Positions 1-12,170 of a stretch of DNA of 64,000 nt are shown in pieces. Source of the stretch: Zanthoxylum bungeanum (Eukaryota > Streptophyta > Magnoliopsida > Sapindales > Rutaceae); the NCBI GenBank assembly GCA_019454045.1, contig SKCR01015058.1:82287-146286 (forward strand), in the 5' to 3' direction. Position 1 is the first letter of the stretch, and every line of letters starts with the position of its first letter. Position numbers and translations under genes: made by a program. The notes under the pieces are model-generated. The model searched no databases. It saw nothing but the letters and a program-made list of their open reading frames with translations, and was not told where the DNA came from.

Positions 1-433
1 TCGAACCCACAATCGACATTAAATCAACATCCCGAATGATTTCCAATACATCCAATGTTCAAAAATCAAAATACCAAGACATTTAAGGGCATCATCCAAT
101 TCGGCCAACATGAAGATTTTGGGGTTTTATGTTCAATTCAAAATCCAATCCAATTAGTTTCAAATTAACATTATCCTACATGATTCTAACTCATCCAATG
201 AATCAAAATCAAAAAATTCCAAGAATCCAAAATTCAATACACATTCGGCCAAGGCTAAAATTGGGGAAAATTATTCCAAATTAATTTTCAACAAATTGGT
301 CCAACCAAAATGCAATTAGACATGTTATAAGCATACTCAAACAATCAATTTATTCAAATCATGCTCAACACAAATTTACCCAAATTTTAAGCCCTACATT
401 TTTCATGCTTGAACCTATAGCTCTTGATGCCAT
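1..433 (-). mobile_element. Copia-A untranslated leader and PBS (partial element)
   Basis: This is the 5' leader of a minus-strand Ty1/copia element whose coding part lies off the left edge. It is colinear with the leader of Copia-B (13380-13684) and Copia-D (46900-47232), sharing the CCAAT-rich, AT-rich non-coding text. On the minus strand the bases next to the LTR (419-432) read TGGCATCAAGAGC, a two-mismatch version of TGGTATCAGAGC, the PBS matching initiator-methionine tRNA. No reading frame of note is present. Confidence 0.8.
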
Positions 434-2416
434 TGTTAGGTTTATATCTAGGTCCCAAGATCAAACAAGACATGAAATACATGTGTGAATACATCAACGG
501 AGGTAGCGGAATACTCACATCGATCGGTTGAGACGAATCGGCAACAAACGAAATTGATTTTTCCCTTGCAAAAATGCAACTGCAGTGCAGTCCACTGCCT
601 TGACAGTTTCAGATTTGAGCTGAGAAAATGAGCTTCGAATCTTCGTCGAATGGTCCCCGACTCACGGCATTTCAAGAGAAACCAGTGAGCTTATTTTGCC
701 ACTTTGGGCGTGAGATGTAAGAGAGAAAGGGAGGAGAGAAAGGGAGGAGAGAAATGTGTATTAAAGTTGGTCAAAGCATTTTCCAAAATGCTTTATATAT
801 TTTCCATGAAAATATATTAAAACAATTACCAAATAATATATTAAATAATCAAAAGGTAAATGTCTCACCAACTTACACTATTTCACCAAAACACATCACT
901 ATTCATTTTCACTTTATTAAAGTGACATGTCTTTCAATCAATCAATCACATCAATCAATCACATCACTCAAAGTGACGTTTTGATTTGACGCTTGATGTG
1001 ACTTGCGTCGCCGCACTCGAATTCGAAATACGAATGCGCTCGCAATCACACTCGGGCTCGGTTCACTAATTCTCAATTAGCGAATTTTCCGTCGCGTCGT
1101 AATTAAATGATTACGCCTAGCGAATTCACTATTCACGTCGCTAACGAATTAATTCTAAATTAATTCGTTCGCCCGAATTAAAATCTAATTTTAATTCCGC
1201 GTCGAAATCCAATTTCGTTTAATATATCGAATATATTAATTTACCGATTAATTCAAATTAATCATTTCCTCTCTTTAGACGATATTTTATCCTAGATAAA
1301 ATATCTCCGTAATTAATCCTAGATTAATTTTCTCTCTCATCAAATTAATCCCAGATTAATAAATGTGCGAGTCATGCGTCATCGGTGGATCACTGGGAAG
1401 CGACCCATGAGATCCCCGGATATGTTGGCAGTAAATACGGTCGTCGGAGTATCCGAATCACGTACGTACCAAGTACTACGTTCTACCGATTTACGAGACA
1501 AGGTCGACTTCTAGCAAAGCACCAAGTCTACCCAATTCTCCGGTCATATTCATCTAAGAATATTTAAGATCTATATCAAGCGTAGTATACCAAGTATCGT
1601 GTATATCAGCCCAGTATTGGATAGTCACGTGCTAGGGCTGGGGCTGGATAAGTGTCTGCCCCGTCCGAAGCACATATCAGATGTCTGGTAACTAGTCTCT
1701 ATAATCGGATATACATGACCTTGTCATAATATCCCGATGGCCGGCCAGCACTTAAGAGCACTAATACCGTATCCTGCGTGACATCATCTCCACTATGACT
1801 GGAGTGATACTTCCGTCTTGACATTACACCCAATACTCTACGATTCTCAATATACCCAGCATTGGCGTACACAGAACCGGTTAGAGTCCTAGACGACCTC
1901 AACTAAAGTATATTGATTGTCGTAAGCATTAGCGGTGCAAGTCTCAGGTTAAGACCATACACACCTACCCTGATGTCGGACTCCCATAGACACATAGTCA
2001 TAATACCAATGGGATTCCGAGGGGTCTATCCAGAGCGAAGCTGTTCCCGTACCATCGGTGAATGAAACACAACCTCCTATCGCACTTGCATGAGTATCCA
2101 ATACCCAAATATATGAGAACTATGCTGTTGTGCCCTCACAACGCGCACAAGTGCAATACTAGCCTATTCCGCATTATCGATGTCCAGTCTCGATAATACT
2201 ACGACTAGGGATATTTAATGATTAATCCTTCGTGGACTGATACTGTCTCATATCATCTCAATCCAGGAACTAATCATATGGACCTCTCTTCATTTATATA
2301 TCTAAGGTGATCTAATCACAAATGATGAGAGTGCAATTTCCTTGTCACATAGTTAATTTGTACAACAACACTATGATCTGTACAAATAGTGACGCTATGA
2401 GTCATATTATCCAACA
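434..2416 (-). repeat. 5' LTR of Copia-A
   Basis: A 1983-bp LTR reading TGTTGGATAATATGACCC... on the minus strand and ending ..AACA. It is homologous along its length to the LTRs at 5810, 13685, 39429, 47233, 56765 and 60677 and to the solo LTR at 32632. A TATATAAAT-like box lies about 120 nt inside the minus-strand start in this family and may be the U3 promoter. Short antisense frames inside it (for example 1385-1567) recur in sister LTRs only because the DNA is conserved. Confidence 0.9.
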
Positions 2417-3180
2417 CTTCCAATGTTCATAGTTCCTCAAAATTTTATTTCTCTCCACCGTCGTCTAGTACCTGTGTAGAATCAAGTAAAAAAAAAATAT
2501 TAGAAATATCCAAATCTAATTCTGTACTTGATTAAAGAAAATTAGTTGTACAAATTTCCATAGGATCAGATAAACTCCCATGAATATGTTCTTCTAAAAT
2601 TGGTTCAATTAATTTAATGCTCTCGTTTTCACTGTCCTCATCGTATGATAATCTGCACATGATATATAAATTTATCGACTTATAATAACAAGTCTTCCAT
2701 AATTCATTTCAGTACCTTGATTGATATATCAATAAGTAAATGAGTAGTTGAAGTTGGTTTTTACTTGCCAATACTAAGTCGTTGGTAAACCGAAAATGGA
2801 AGCAAATTGACACTAGCTCTAAGATCAAACACAAGTTCAATTTTATGATTTCAAATAATACATAAAATAGTTGGACAACCATGGTCTTTGTATTTCAATG
2901 CATTATTGGTTGAGAATGAAACTTACATGTTCTGCTATAAAAGATTTCTTTCTCACTTGATGTCTTCTTTTAACGGTGCACAAGTATTTCAAAAATTTGA
3001 CATAAGATGGTATATGTTTGATGGCTTGTAACCAAAGAATATTGACATTAACTTGTTTGAATATTTCATATATTTCTGGGGAATGGTTCAATTTCTTTAT
3101 TTTCAATGCTTGAGGAAATGAGGCTGCATGTGAAAAATCGTTGTCATCAATGATAGGTAATGGTTCATCAACCCCTTCCT
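2417..3180 (-). pseudogene. Athila-like Ty3/gypsy protease region, broken
   Basis: The minus strand encodes the protease (PR) part of an Athila-type gag-pro. The piece at 2903-3106 contains a segment resembling the plant Athila text around 'PSYVKFLKYL'. Downstream, near 2790-2850, a frame reads LVFDLRASVNLLPFSVY, matching the Athila PR active site (normally DLGASVN) with Gly changed to Arg. Frames shift and stop repeatedly, so it cannot be expressed. It continues from the gag at 3180-4710 and is cut on the left by Copia-A. Reverse transcriptase (RT) and integrase (IN) are not in this window. A diverged second copy lies at 37700-38620. Confidence 0.7.
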
Positions 3181-4710
3181 AACCCTCTGAAGCTAACTCG
3201 TTTTCAACTTTACAAGGTCTTTGGATGAATTTACCACTGGGAAGAGTAATAACATATTTGACTTGGTCTATGTGTTAACTACTAGAACGACCCTCGTGAG
3301 GGTTTTGATGACTCTTGGGGTTTGGTTATGGTTGTGCATGAAACTTTCATTTCTCATGAATGGTAAATGCAAATGTAATTTTGGCAAAAGTATATTTAAG
3401 ATCACTCAATGTGTGTACATTTTTGTTATTGATGGCTTACTGTTTCTCAATGAATACATGCAAAGTATCCTCAAGGGTTTTCCTAGGTGGTGGGACATAT
3501 GGTGTATAATTTTAAGAATTTTGGAAATTCTGGTGAACCTGGGAGGTTGTTGCGATGGTTGTGCTTGGTTATCATTCCTCAAATTAAAGTTTGGATGGTT
3601 TCTCCAACCAGAATTGTAGGTTTGAGAGTATGGGTTTGAATTTGGTCTCTTGAAGGTGTTTATGGAACTGACTTGGTATGGAGACATTCTTGCAAGGATG
3701 GTAAAGTTGGGCAAACTTATGTGACCTGTTCATTTGAATTACAGATATGATATGTAACTTCTTGAATTGACTTAACATGGTCACTCTTCCTCATTTATAA
3801 CGCCTCAACATTTTTAGCTAGAGAAGTATTTTTAGCATAATTATTTTGGTCTTCCCTGAGGTTAAACATGCCTCTACCAGATGACTGTGGTTTTACAGAT
3901 TACTCATAAGTTCCAACTGTGTCCCATTGTTGTGCATTCTCTGCTATGTGTTCTATGTAATCTAGTGCATCTTCAAGATTTTTGTCCCTAAATTCACCAT
4001 TACACATCATTTCCACTACTTGTCTACTTTAGGGTGTTAAACCCTTATAGAAGTAGGAAACCAACCTCCATGTTTCAAACCCGTGATGTGGACAATCATT
4101 TAACATTTCTTTAAATCTCTTCCAACATTGGTAAAGTGTTTCCCCCGATCCTTATGTGAAAGTTGTGATTCTCCTATTGGAGGAGTTTGTCCTATGATGA
4201 GGAAAGAAGTTTTTCAGAAATTACTCTGGCAAATCATCCCATAATCTAATGGATCCTGACCTAAAGTTCTGCAGCGAAATTTTAGATTTATGCTTTTAAG
4301 AGAATGGAAAAAACTTGAGTCGAATTATATTCATGCTGTAATTTTGGCTTGTACAAGTATTACATACCTCTTCGAATTCCCTTAAATGCTGATAAGAGTA
4401 GTCTGATTCTAGTATGTGGAATAAGGGTAAATGTTGGAAGACACCTAGTTTAAAATTGAAATGTGATGCATCTGGCAGGAAATTAATGCAAGAAGGTGAT
4501 CCTGTCCTAGTGAAATTCATGAATTCTTTGAATGTCCTAGGATGATTAAGTGTGTTTCATGTTCTACCTAAGCAACTAGATTTTCATCCCGGTAAGGTGG
4601 GTTTTCATTTTATATATCGGTCATTTTAACTGACGATGAAGGTGATGGAGACTCTCTATTTAATCTACCGCTAGAGGATCAAAACCAATGTCTCATGCAA
4701 CCAAAATCCA
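3181..4710 (-). pseudogene. Athila-like gag, broken
   Basis: Decayed minus-strand gag. Starting near 4705, the text is colinear with the plus-strand gag at 17354-17935 (RHW.RSSSGRLN..ESPSP). Recognisable capsid text lies at 4296-4560 (HLREFEEVCNTCTSQN, then SMNIIRLKFFPFS). A proline/asparagine-rich stretch at 3406-3714 (GWRNHPNF) is typical of Athila and Tat gag. Stops and frameshifts are scattered throughout. Gag would package element RNA into virus-like particles; this copy is dead. The upstream 4711-5237 is AT-rich leader with no gene seen. Confidence 0.7.
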
Positions 4711-5237
4711 GACTATATGCTAAAATTTAAATATGCAAATGCAATAATTACAAAAAGAATAAATAAAATAAACAAGTGAAAAAAAAAAAAAAAGATAAAT
4801 GATGAAGGAAAAAAACAAAACAAATATAGTGATTAGATCCTAAAAACTTCCTCTGATTCTTGTCAATTCATATCTTAATTGAATTTCTCGTTCAGTTGTC
4901 TCAATTTCTCAAATTAAGTTCTCACAAAAAAAATATGGAAGAATCTCTAAATGAGGATGGTTCAAGAAATTCTTTGGTAAAATATAAACTCCATTTTAAA
5001 TTAGTTTCCTGTCTCCCGTAACCTTGAAGAATCAAGTACATGGTTTCTCTATATGTTGGATGTCTAGGTTCAAGATTCATTTTGGATCAATCAATACATT
5101 TTGGATCTACACAAATACAAATAAGAAAGAAAAAAGTAAGTTGCAGAAAATATAAAAAAATAATAATAATAAAATAAAAGAAAAGAAAAAATACAAGGAT
5201 ATTAAATTATTATTTTATCTACTAAATTATATTCTCA

Positions 5238-5250
5238 GACAATGGCGCCA
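5238..5250 (-). promoter_or_regulatory. PBS of minus-strand Athila-like element
   Basis: The minus strand reads TGGCGCCATTGTC just inside the LTR. This is one change from TGGCGCCGTTGCC at 17199 and 30012, the PBS common in Athila-type elements and usually ascribed to tRNA-Asp. It fixes the orientation of the element and the LTR edge at 5257. Confidence 0.75.
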
Positions 5251-5256
5251 AAAAAT

Positions 5257-5809
5257 CGACACACTCACAAAGCGGTTCTTTACTCCCAGGTATAAGAGTG
5301 TCGAAGTAATAAAATAACCCGGTAAGTTCAAGGTCGATCCACAAGGAATAGATTTAGTAAAATAAAATAACAATTCGAGTAACAAAAAAAATAAAAAGGT
5401 TGAATTGTTTGAAGTGATGAATACTTTTAAATTGGACTGCAACAACAAAATAAAATACTGGGGCTAAGAGATCCACTCTGGATATTTCAAATTTAGAGAA
5501 ATTTTACTTTTTATAATAAATAAATAAATTATTATTATTACTCAGTTAATTTATTTCAGGAATTAATTATACAAAAATATATAAAACCAACTATATAGGT
5601 TGTTATAACATTTGTCCATAACAAGTCCAGTTAGGTACTCAATTATGCCAAATATATCAAATCAACCACAAATGCGGTAACAAAGTTTTTCAATAATTAG
5701 TCTAGATTTAAATTAAATATTTGTCTTTAGATTACAATTCATATATTATAATATAAGTAATATGAATCTATATTATCATAATAAGAGCTATACCCTTTAC
5801 CCCAATATG
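5257..5809 (-). repeat. Athila-like LTR, 3' (R-U5) part
   Basis: This is the distal part of the minus-strand Athila LTR. Read on the minus strand it aligns with the plus LTR at about 16455-17192: the GTTGGGGTAA start, a TTATAATAA box, 'ATCGACC..GAACTTACC', and the terminal GAGTGTGTC. It is interrupted at 5809 by Copia-B and resumes at 15675. Confidence 0.8.
5805..5809. repeat. Target-site duplication, left copy (ATATG)
   Basis: ATATG directly precedes the LTR of Copia-B and is repeated directly after its other LTR at 15675-15679. A perfect 5-bp duplication is what LTR-retrotransposon integrase produces, so both ends of Copia-B come from one insertion. Confidence 0.95.
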
Positions 5810-7822
5810 TGTTGGAGTTTCTACGGTCCCGAGGATCGATTATCAAGCATAAAACATACATGTGAATACTCAAGGAAGTCGCAGAATACTTACATCGATC
5901 GGTTGAGATGATGCGGCGAAGAACAAAAATTCTTTTCTCCCTCCAAGTAACTCTCGGAAGTGAGCAGTTTGTCCTCCTTACTGTTCTCGGGAATCATCAA
6001 GTTATGAGCTCCAAGTTTGATTTGGTGATTCCATGCTCACAAGTGGGTTTCCCTATCACCTTGGGATGACTCTAATGTGTGCTAGCACTCTTGATTTTGC
6101 AACAGAATCATCTTTTTACTTCTCCATGACTCACGGCAGTGAGCTGAAACCAGAAGAAGAAAAACTGCCCATATGGGCGTGAGAGAGAGGAAGAGAAAAT
6201 GAGAGAGTTAGATGTGTTAGTTGGTTGGAAATGTGTATCTAATACACTTATTGATTTTCCAAAAATCAATTAATTGATTTACCAAATTTTTTGGCTTTCA
6301 AAAGTCAAAGCAATTAAGCCAAATCAACAACTTCCAACAACTACTATCAATCACATCAAAAGTGACAAGTTGTCACATCAATCGATTGACTAATGATTTG
6401 ATGCTTGATGTGACTTGCATGCCACACTCAAATTTGAAATGTGAATGCACTCGCAAACACTCCCGGGCTCGGGTTCGCTAATTTCAAATTAATGAATTTT
6501 CTGTTGCGACGTAATTAAATGATTATGCCCAGCGAAATCACTATTCACATCGCTAACAAATTAATTCTAAATTAACTCATTCGGCCGAATTAAAATCTAA
6601 TTTCAATTCCGCGTCGAAATCCAGTTTCGTATAATATATCGAATATATTATTTTATCGATTAATTCCAAATTAATCGTTATCTCTCTTTTATAATATTTT
6701 ATCCCAGATAAAATATCTCCGCAATTAATCCCAGATTAATATTCTCTCTCATCATTAATTAATCCCAGATTAATAAAGTGCGAGTCATACGTCATCGGTG
6801 AATCTTCCGGAAGTGACCCATGAGATCCCCGGATATGTTGGCAGTAAATCCGGTCGTCGGACTATCCGAACACGTAAGTACCTAGTACTACGTTTCTACC
6901 GATTTACAAGACAATGTTGGCTTCTAGCAAAGCGCCATGCCTACCCAATTCTCCAGAAATATCCTTACAGGAATATGTGATCTATATCAGGCGTAGTATA
7001 CGTAGTATTGCGTATTTCGATCCAATATCGGATGTCACGTGCTAGGCCTGGGGTGTAATTATGTATGCCCCGTACGAAGCACATATCGGATCTCTGGTAA
7101 CTAGTCTCTATAATCGGATATACATCACCTAGTCATAATATCCCGATAGTTGCAGCATATAAGAGAACCAGTCCCGTATCCTACGTGACCATCATCTCCA
7201 CTATGACTAGAGTGATACTTCCGTCTTGACATCACACCCAACACACTACGATTCTCAATATACCCAGCAGAGGCATACACAGAACCTATTAAAGCCCTGG
7301 ATGACCTAAAACCAAAGTATATTGATTGTCGCAAGTATTAGCGCTGCAAGTCTCAGGTTAAGACCAAATACACCTACCCTGATTCGGACTTCCATAGACA
7401 CATAGTCATACTACCAATGGAATTCCGAGGGGTCTATCCAGAGCGAAGCTGTTTTCCGTACCATCGGTAAAACACAACCTCCTACTACACTTGCATGAGT
7501 ATCATATACCCAAATATATGAGAACTATGCCGTTATGCCCTCACAACGCGCACAAGTGTAATACTAGTCTTTTACGCATTATCGATGTCCAATCTCGATA
7601 ATACTCTGACTAAGGATATTTAATGATTAAACCTTCGTGGATTGATACTGTCTCATATCATCTCAATCCAGGAACTAATCATAAGGACCTCCTATCATTT
7701 ATACATCTTGGTGATCAAATCACAAATGATAGGAGAACAATTTACTTTGTCACATAGTTAATTTGTACAACAACACCATGATCTGTACAAATAGTGACGC
7801 TATAGGTCATAACTGTCCAACA
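5810..7822 (-). repeat. 3' LTR of Copia-B
   Basis: A 2013-bp LTR. The minus strand starts TGTTGGACAGTTATGACC and ends CTCCAACA. It sits next to the PPT, so it is the 3' copy for this minus-strand element. Confidence 0.93.
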
Positions 7823-7824
7823 AT

Positions 7825-7833
7825 CTCCCACTT
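7825..7833 (-). promoter_or_regulatory. PPT of Copia-B
   Basis: AAGTGGGAG on the minus strand, two bases from the LTR. It is a plus-strand-DNA priming site, identical in place and sequence to those at 41459, 58810 and 62700. Confidence 0.85.
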
Positions 7834-10450
7834 GGCCTATAGCCAGTCACTCGAGTGTCCTACACCCGAACTAAGTACGGTTCGCTCAAATTACTGAGAA
7901 AATACTTTCGTCAGCCGATTTGCATGATTATCATCTGATGCGATTTATTCGATCATCACATCGCCATGATGTATGATCCGTACGAATCAGATGAATATCC
8001 GAAGTATATATCTGGATCGTTTATGAGACCATTAATTCTTTAGCCTGTGCTAAAGCCTAGCTCAGCTGCTAACAGAACTATATCTAATCTAATTAGATTT
8101 ATTATCGACCCAAATGGCTTCTATTTCTGCCTCACTGTTCCGTTATTCAAACTGTATTGTACCGTTGTTACGACTTACAGTCGGTTTTATCGGTTAGGAA
8201 ACTTGCAATAGTAATCCTAGTCACTTCAAGTTCTCATTCTCCATAGAATAAGACAGCATCCTTAGTTCCTCTAAGATATTAAAGGATGTTCTTAATATCA
8301 ATCCAATGGCTATCACTTGGATTGGCCCGGTTGTGACTCCATATGCTCAAAGCATATGAGACACCAGGTCGCGTACATTTATTTCAATGTAGGGTTCTCT
8401 GAGAGTACTAACAACTTTAAATATATCCCAGTAGATCTTTATTCCTAGAATAAAGGTTGTTTCTCCCAAGATTTCTACAGAAAATTTTCTCGAAAGCCAA
8501 GCTTTCACCGATTGTATTATGGGAATATCATTTCCAAGAAATGACATGTCATCATTGTTTAGGACTTTTGCAGTTATGCGCTCCCACTAACTTCCTTATA
8601 TACACAAAAATCATTTTCGTTTTGAATTAAATCATATACCATTATGATTACATCAAAACGATAATTCCAAGAACTTTATGCTTGCATCAATCCATCGATG
8701 GATCGAATAACCTGCAAAACTAGTTTGCTAGTTATGGTACGAAAAAACCGTCAGGATGTTGTAAATATCCTCCAAAAGGTTTCCGTTAAGGAAAGCGATT
8801 TTGGCATTCAGCTGCCACATTTCATAAATGAAACATGCAGCTTTAGCAAGCATTATCCAAATGGATATACCGTGGCAACAGGTAAAAGGTTTCATCGTAA
8901 TCGACACAATGTTGATAACGATACATTTTCGCTACAAGCCTAGCTTAGTACGTTGGTATGTTGCCTTCCATGTATATTTTCCTTGAAGACTTATATAGTA
9001 CCAATAGGCACAATGCCTTGCGGTACATTAACTAGTGTCCAAACATAGTTGGTATACATGGATCCATTTCGGACTTTATGGCACTTTGCCATAATAGGGA
9101 GTCGATACCTTGTATCACTTCCTCACACGTAGTCAGTTCGTATTCCTCAATAAGATTGACATCTTTATCAGGTGAGATCAGAAACCCATACCCTAGGTTG
9201 TTTTCTGACTCTCTCCGACTTACGTGGTTCTTGTGTATTCGAAGATTATTGGTATAGTTTCATCCTTGATGAACTATTTGTGTTCCATTAAGGAATCGGT
9301 GCCTGGATAGTATTACTACTTCGATTTTCATCGAGTTTTACTTTCCTCCCACTTACCACTGCATATAGGTATTCCTCTTAGGAAAACCGCATGGCGAGCA
9401 ACAATTACATTGTTCTCTTGTGAGTTGTATAAGTACTATACTTTGGTTTCCCTAGGATAACTACAATTAGGCACTTATCCGATTTGGGTTTCTAGTTTGG
9501 TATCATCCAAACATATGCCTAGCATACCCAAATCATCAGGAATGAGAAACCCAGTTTCTTTCCTGTTCATATCTAATATGAAGTCTGTCAAACAGGTTTT
9601 TATGGAACCTTATTCAAAATAAGTATTGCACTGTTTATGCGTATCCGTTGAAGGAAATGGTAGCTCAGAGCGACTCATGATTAACCTTATCATGTCCAAC
9701 AAAATTCGGTTACTCAGTTCGGACACACCGTCAATTGACGTGTTCCGTGAGGAGTCCTCTTTGAAAGAATACTATACTCTTTCAAGTATTTAGAAACTTA
9801 TTGCTTAAGTATTTTCATCATGGTCCAACCGTGATGATTTTAATACTTTAGCCGATCTGTTTATCTACTTCGTGTCGAAACTCTAAAAGTTTATGATTTG
9901 TGTTTCAAAGGAAACAAATAACCATAACGTGATGCCATATCCGTAAAGGACATGAAATATTCATATCCACCTCTAGCCTAGCTAGATATGGGCCCACCTA
10001 CGTCACTATGAACAAGGGCTAACAGATCGGTGGCACTTTCACTTTTACCAAGTAAAGGTGTTTTAGGCACTTTGCCCAATTAACTAGATTCGTAGACTTT
10101 ATTTGATTGGAATCAAATTTGTCCTAGTACCCACTATTCGAAAGTGTGGATATACGAGTCTTGTTTAATTGTGTCCCAGACAATAATGCCACTTGTAAGT
10201 CTCAACTGATTAATCAATTTGAGCTATTTGTTTGTCATGTTATACGTTTGAGATTTATTTATATTCAAAATATAAATACTGTTATTCACATCTAATGTGT
10301 TTATCTCAATATCATCTTTATAAAATAAAACACTTTAGTGTTCTAGAATATAAAGGTATACCCGCAACGGGTTAAACCCTGATATAGAGATAATGTTTCT
10401 AGTCAAACTAGTTACATTTTAACAGTTTCCTAATTTAAGTACACACCCGA
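7834..10450 (-). pseudogene. Copia-B pol (IN, RT, RNase H), broken
   Basis: On the minus strand, IN occupies roughly 9650-10450. The text near 9700-9760 matches the IN catalytic stretch of the host Copia at 50085-50130. RT lies at about 8290-9500. A frame at 8347-8547 reads FLGNDIPIIQSVKAWLSRKF then LGIKIYWD, the Copia segment just after the YVDD box. The box itself survives only as NNDDM. RNase H lies at about 7850-8280 and ends with IASDDNHANRLTK, a degraded form of the usual ASADNLADPLTK. Many stops and small indels interrupt every domain, so there is no usable enzyme. Order and spacing match Copia-D. Confidence 0.8.
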
Positions 10451-11220
10451 AGGGTAGCTCCTAAATATAGGTATCTATGGTTAAAACAGCGACTTTCGTC
10501 CCGTTTCCGATTCGCAGATTAATCTCAACTGAAGTCAGTATCCTGCTCATAGCAGATTTTGCACACCAGTACATATTTATGTACCACACTAAGTATTTAA
10601 ATCCAATTTTAATACTAGTAGCGAACATAATTATGACAAAAATATTTGAAGTCGGAGCCTTGCCCCATCTTAAATTCCTTCATGTCTGCTTTTGTTCAAA
10701 CGGCAGTCACGCTTCCGCGATCCCGTTTGCCACAATTTAGGCAGACATTTTGGGATATGTCCTTTATCTTCCCAGAAGATTATAATGATTTTACATTTGC
10801 CCTTTTTCCACACCCAGAAGCCTTTGGCCAAGCCTTGGCCTTCCGGAATGTCGAAGTAAGGTACGCCTTGCGCTTCTTGCCTTATTGCAAACTTTGGCTT
10901 TGTCTCCTTGAGAATAGCCATTAACTCTCCAAGAGTTTATATTGCAATTTTAGTACTTCTAAGATCTAAGAATAGATCTATGAAGATCCTTCAATTTCAT
11001 TATCATACTTAAGGATCTAATCCTTAGTTCTGATTAAGAAATTAAAGAGTCTATGGCAAGTTTAATGGATTAAGCACTAAAGTTATCATCACATGAATCT
11101 TCCAAAGATCATGCTCTACTATTTGCTTAACTCCGGGGTTAGGCCTAATATGTTATTTTATCAAATAAAGTAACTTATTAGTTTCCAGGATCATCCTGAA
11201 ATTTATTCCCAATTTGAAAA
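10451..11220 (-). pseudogene. Copia-B gag nucleocapsid and PR, broken
   Basis: The minus frame 10670-10921 holds a wrecked CCHC knuckle (CKI..FWEDKGHIPKC) preceded by GLAKGFWVWKKGK, matching the KAKAWPKASGG text in the host Copia gag at 39290. PR follows at about 10450-10600 and reads INLRIGNGTKVAVL. Its DTGCGTHIC site is reduced to CGT-stop-IC. Capsid remnants lie near 10950-11100. Confidence 0.7.
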
Positions 11221-11229
11221 TTAAATCAT

Positions 11230-11570
11230 TTAAATACATTTTCCCTAGGATTATGTTTTAAATGCTAATCTTTCAATTTTATCTTGATTCTAATAATCCA
11301 ACTATTTAATCAACGATTTAGGTACTATTTATTATAATGATTACTATAGTCAAACTATATAATCAACTATAATTTAATAGGTTAAATTCAATTATATTGA
11401 TTACTATAATCCAATTATAAAATCAACTTTAATTAAATTGTTAATTCAAATATATTGATTACTATAATCCAATTATATAATCAACTATAAATGAAATAGT
11501 TTTGAATACAATCCAACTGTTTTAAAACAACATTTAAATATTAGTCCAACTAATAATTAATTTATTTTGT
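11230..11570. repeat. AT-rich degenerate tandem repeats in Copia-B
   Basis: Three to four imperfect units of about 60 bp, built on ATTGATTACTATAATCCAAT and AATCAACTATAA. The same array occurs at 44920-45060 in Copia-D, so it belongs to the family, upstream of capsid coding. No coding sense was found. Confidence 0.7.
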
Positions 11571-11639
11571 CAAATAATATTTGTAATGAGCGCGTATGGC
11601 AAGTTATTAAACGAATATTGCAAATTTAATACTTGCCTC

Positions 11640-12170
11640 CCACTATTTTTCGGCGAGCCTCTAACCCTCTGTTGAGTACTCGGGAAACCGTGTTTCCTAG
11701 TGTGCTAGGATCCCGTTAAATGTCACACAATCTTGACTTTGGCCAACAAATTGTATGATAATTAACTAGGTAGATCTCTAAGATCAATTGGATCCCATCC
11801 AATTCCTAGATCCAGTAGGGGACATCCAAGTCCGAAACATATATGTCATATATGCCAATATATCCAATATATTACCTAACCTTTTTCTTCTGAATCAACT
11901 AAGCCTTGGCTTTGGCACAACAAATTTAGTGATCCGAGTCAAGCGTGACCCATTGACCTTGGAAAGCTTCGTAATCAATGTCGATGGACAAGAAGTGATC
12001 TTGACTTTGGCCAACAAATCACAACTTGGACAAGACACCAATATGCAACAAAGCCTTCATGATTCAAACACATCTTCGATGGACAAAGGCCTTGACTTTG
12101 GCCAACAAACCAATGCCAGTCTTGGATCTTGAGTAAGAATCACTCAATGGAAGGAAAAACGCTTAATATT
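11640..12170 (-). other. Conserved leader/gag-start block with repeated GGCCAAAGTCAAG
   Basis: This block is conserved with 45180-45720 (Copia-D) and, in plus orientation, 35660-36031. The motif TTGGCCAAAGTCAAG (minus strand) occurs three times. A 60-plus-codon antisense frame (ending 12132) and, in Copia-D, a sense frame (45449-45697) are both open. Which strand, if either, codes is unclear. It may hold the start of gag. Confidence 0.5.
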
